The notes beneath the pieces were generated by a model, which did not search any database, was not told where the DNA came from, and saw nothing but the letters and a program-made list of their open reading frames with translations. A stretch of DNA of 33,857 bases from Sphingopyxis sp. GTDB lineage: Bacteria; Pseudomonadota; Alphaproteobacteria; Sphingomonadales; Sphingomonadaceae. The translations under genes were made by a program, and so were the position numbers. Where the stretch lies: contig NZ_JAIBES010000081.1 of assembly GCF_019459305.1 (NCBI RefSeq), forward strand, positions 1 through 33,857, given 5' to 3'. This document shows, one piece after another, positions 33,309 through 33,857 of this stretch. Within the stretch, counting starts at the first letter, position 1. Each line of letters opens with the position of its first letter.

Positions 33309-33718
33309 TATCCCTTCATTGCTGCGAGGATACTGCTGAAGAAGCCAATCAGCCGCATCTGTGGAAGCAAGTTTGCCGTTTGCGCACGCATAGCTTCATT
33401 CATGAGATGACATTCCTTGGGCCATCAACTTTCCTTTCTATTAAGTCATTCGCTTGAGCGTTGCGCAACCTCGCTCAAACCTCCGGGGTGGCGATGGTGG
33501 GGCAGAGAGCCGTGTGCGACGTTCATATTCTCGTCACCCTGAACTGGTTTCAGGGTCCATGGTCTGCCGCTTCCTTCGGCGCGGCGCAGGACGAGAGGTC
33601 TGGCCATGGATGCTGAAACAAGTTCAGCATGACGACGTGAGGGGTGAGAGCGAGGCTACGAGCATCTTGCATTGCCGCTCCGTTTGCCTGATTGGGAGCG
33701 CCGAGAAGGAGACCGCAA
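33309..33718. other. Low-GC remnant and intergenic region
   Basis: From 33309 to about 33460 the sequence continues the AT-richer stretch around the small ORF and carries only short broken frames. From 33531 to 33637 it holds a repeat element listed separately. The remaining bases lead into the alcohol dehydrogenase gene and hold its ribosome site GAAGGAG (33705-33711). Confidence 0.4.
33531..33637. repeat. Intergenic inverted-repeat element, family F
   Basis: The left arm TCGTCACCCTGAACTGGTTT continues to CAGGGTCCATGG, and the right arm CCATGGATGCTGAAACAAG continues to TTCAGCATGACGACG. The two are imperfect inverse copies with a GC-rich centre, 107 bases in total. The CCCTGAAC..TTTCAGGGTCCATGG arm is a pattern common between sphingomonad genes. 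Confidence 0.75.
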
Positions 33719-33857
33719 ATGAAGACCCGCGCCGCCGTTGCGTTCGAAGCGAAGAAGCCGCTCGAAATCGTCGAACTCGACCTCGAAGGCCCGAAGGCGG
33801 GCGAGGTGCTGGTCGAGATCATGGCGACGGGGATCTGCCACACCGACGCGTACACGC
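33719..33857 (+). CDS. S-(hydroxymethyl)glutathione / class III alcohol dehydrogenase (5' part)
   Basis: The first 46 codons of a zinc alcohol dehydrogenase run off the window. The N-terminus [20 protein letters not shown] and [11 protein letters not shown] match class III alcohol dehydrogenases, which oxidise S-hydroxymethylglutathione in formaldehyde detoxification. The Cys in GICHTD is the catalytic-zinc ligand. GAAGGAG lies seven bases before the ATG. The gene symbol would be frmA/adhC if the rest of the gene agrees. Confidence 0.85.
   Translation, partial: MKTRAAVAFEAKKPLEIVELDLEGPKAGEVLVEIMATGICHTDAYT

Noticed and set aside
1-33857. CRISPR array, tRNA, rRNA, prophage or integrative element
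   Set aside because: No regularly spaced repeats, cloverleaf-like sequence, integrase, transposase or phage protein was recognised by reading; a dedicated scan (for example tRNAscan-SE) was not possible.

Overview
The window is about 34 kb of high-GC chromosomal DNA from an alphaproteobacterium. It is most likely a member of the Sphingomonadales, close to Sphingopyxis, Sphingomonas or Sphingobium. The reasons are the PhyR/NepR/EcfG general stress response set, a GTTC-N7-GTTC LexA box, the short inverted-repeat elements between genes, and the look of the housekeeping proteins (PNPase, IspG, SdaA, Fe-SOD). The assignment rests on protein resemblance only. I saw no rRNA, tRNA, CRISPR array, transposase, integrase or phage gene.

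Layout. Positions 1-8.5 kb hold pnp with an arginine/glycine-rich tail and a UUCG-loop terminator, a 2OG-Fe(II) oxygenase, prolyl aminopeptidase, ispG (convergent), a TorF-like outer-membrane protein with its own terminator, and a CreD-family membrane protein. Positions 8.6-13.7 kb, minus strand, hold an FMN alpha-hydroxy-acid oxidase and a tightly overlapping set: a 3-hydroxyisobutyrate-dehydrogenase-like enzyme, a secreted YtcJ-like amidohydrolase and a Tat-type FAD amine oxidase. Positions 13.7-20.2 kb hold threonine ammonia-lyase, a hot-dog thioesterase, an S41 peptidase-MarR pair preceded by a 34-bp near-perfect palindrome, a GNAT acetyltransferase, an alpha/beta hydrolase and a PQQ-type sugar dehydrogenase lipoprotein.

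Positions 20.4-25.2 kb are a general stress response island: ecfG and nepR (coupled, with an EcfG-type promoter), a stand-alone BLUF blue-light sensor, a second EcfG-like sigma factor with no ordinary start codon ahead of its conserved first helix, phyR with an EcfG-like promoter, and a GAF-PAS-HWE histidine kinase. The likely flow is kinase to PhyR, PhyR takes NepR, EcfG is released. The BLUF protein in the middle suggests a light input, which is inference.

Positions 25.2-30.5 kb are a four-gene DNA-damage operon in which every junction overlaps: a radical SAM protein with a helix-hairpin-helix, a DUF4130-UdgX fusion, a ligase-associated exonuclease and an ATP-dependent DNA ligase. A consensus alphaproteobacterial SOS box lies just upstream and the first gene looks leaderless. 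The ligase carries a 90-bp repeat element translated in frame. Positions 30.8-33.0 kb hold Fe-superoxide dismutase and L-serine dehydratase. A lower-GC stretch with a small orphan ORF follows, then an intergenic repeat and the truncated start of a class III alcohol dehydrogenase.

At least nine short imperfect inverted-repeat elements from several sequence families lie between genes, and one lies inside the ligase. The most promising leads are the BLUF-containing stress locus, the SOS-linked radical SAM/UdgX/exonuclease/ligase operon, the in-frame repeat in the ligase and the palindrome before the S41-MarR operon.
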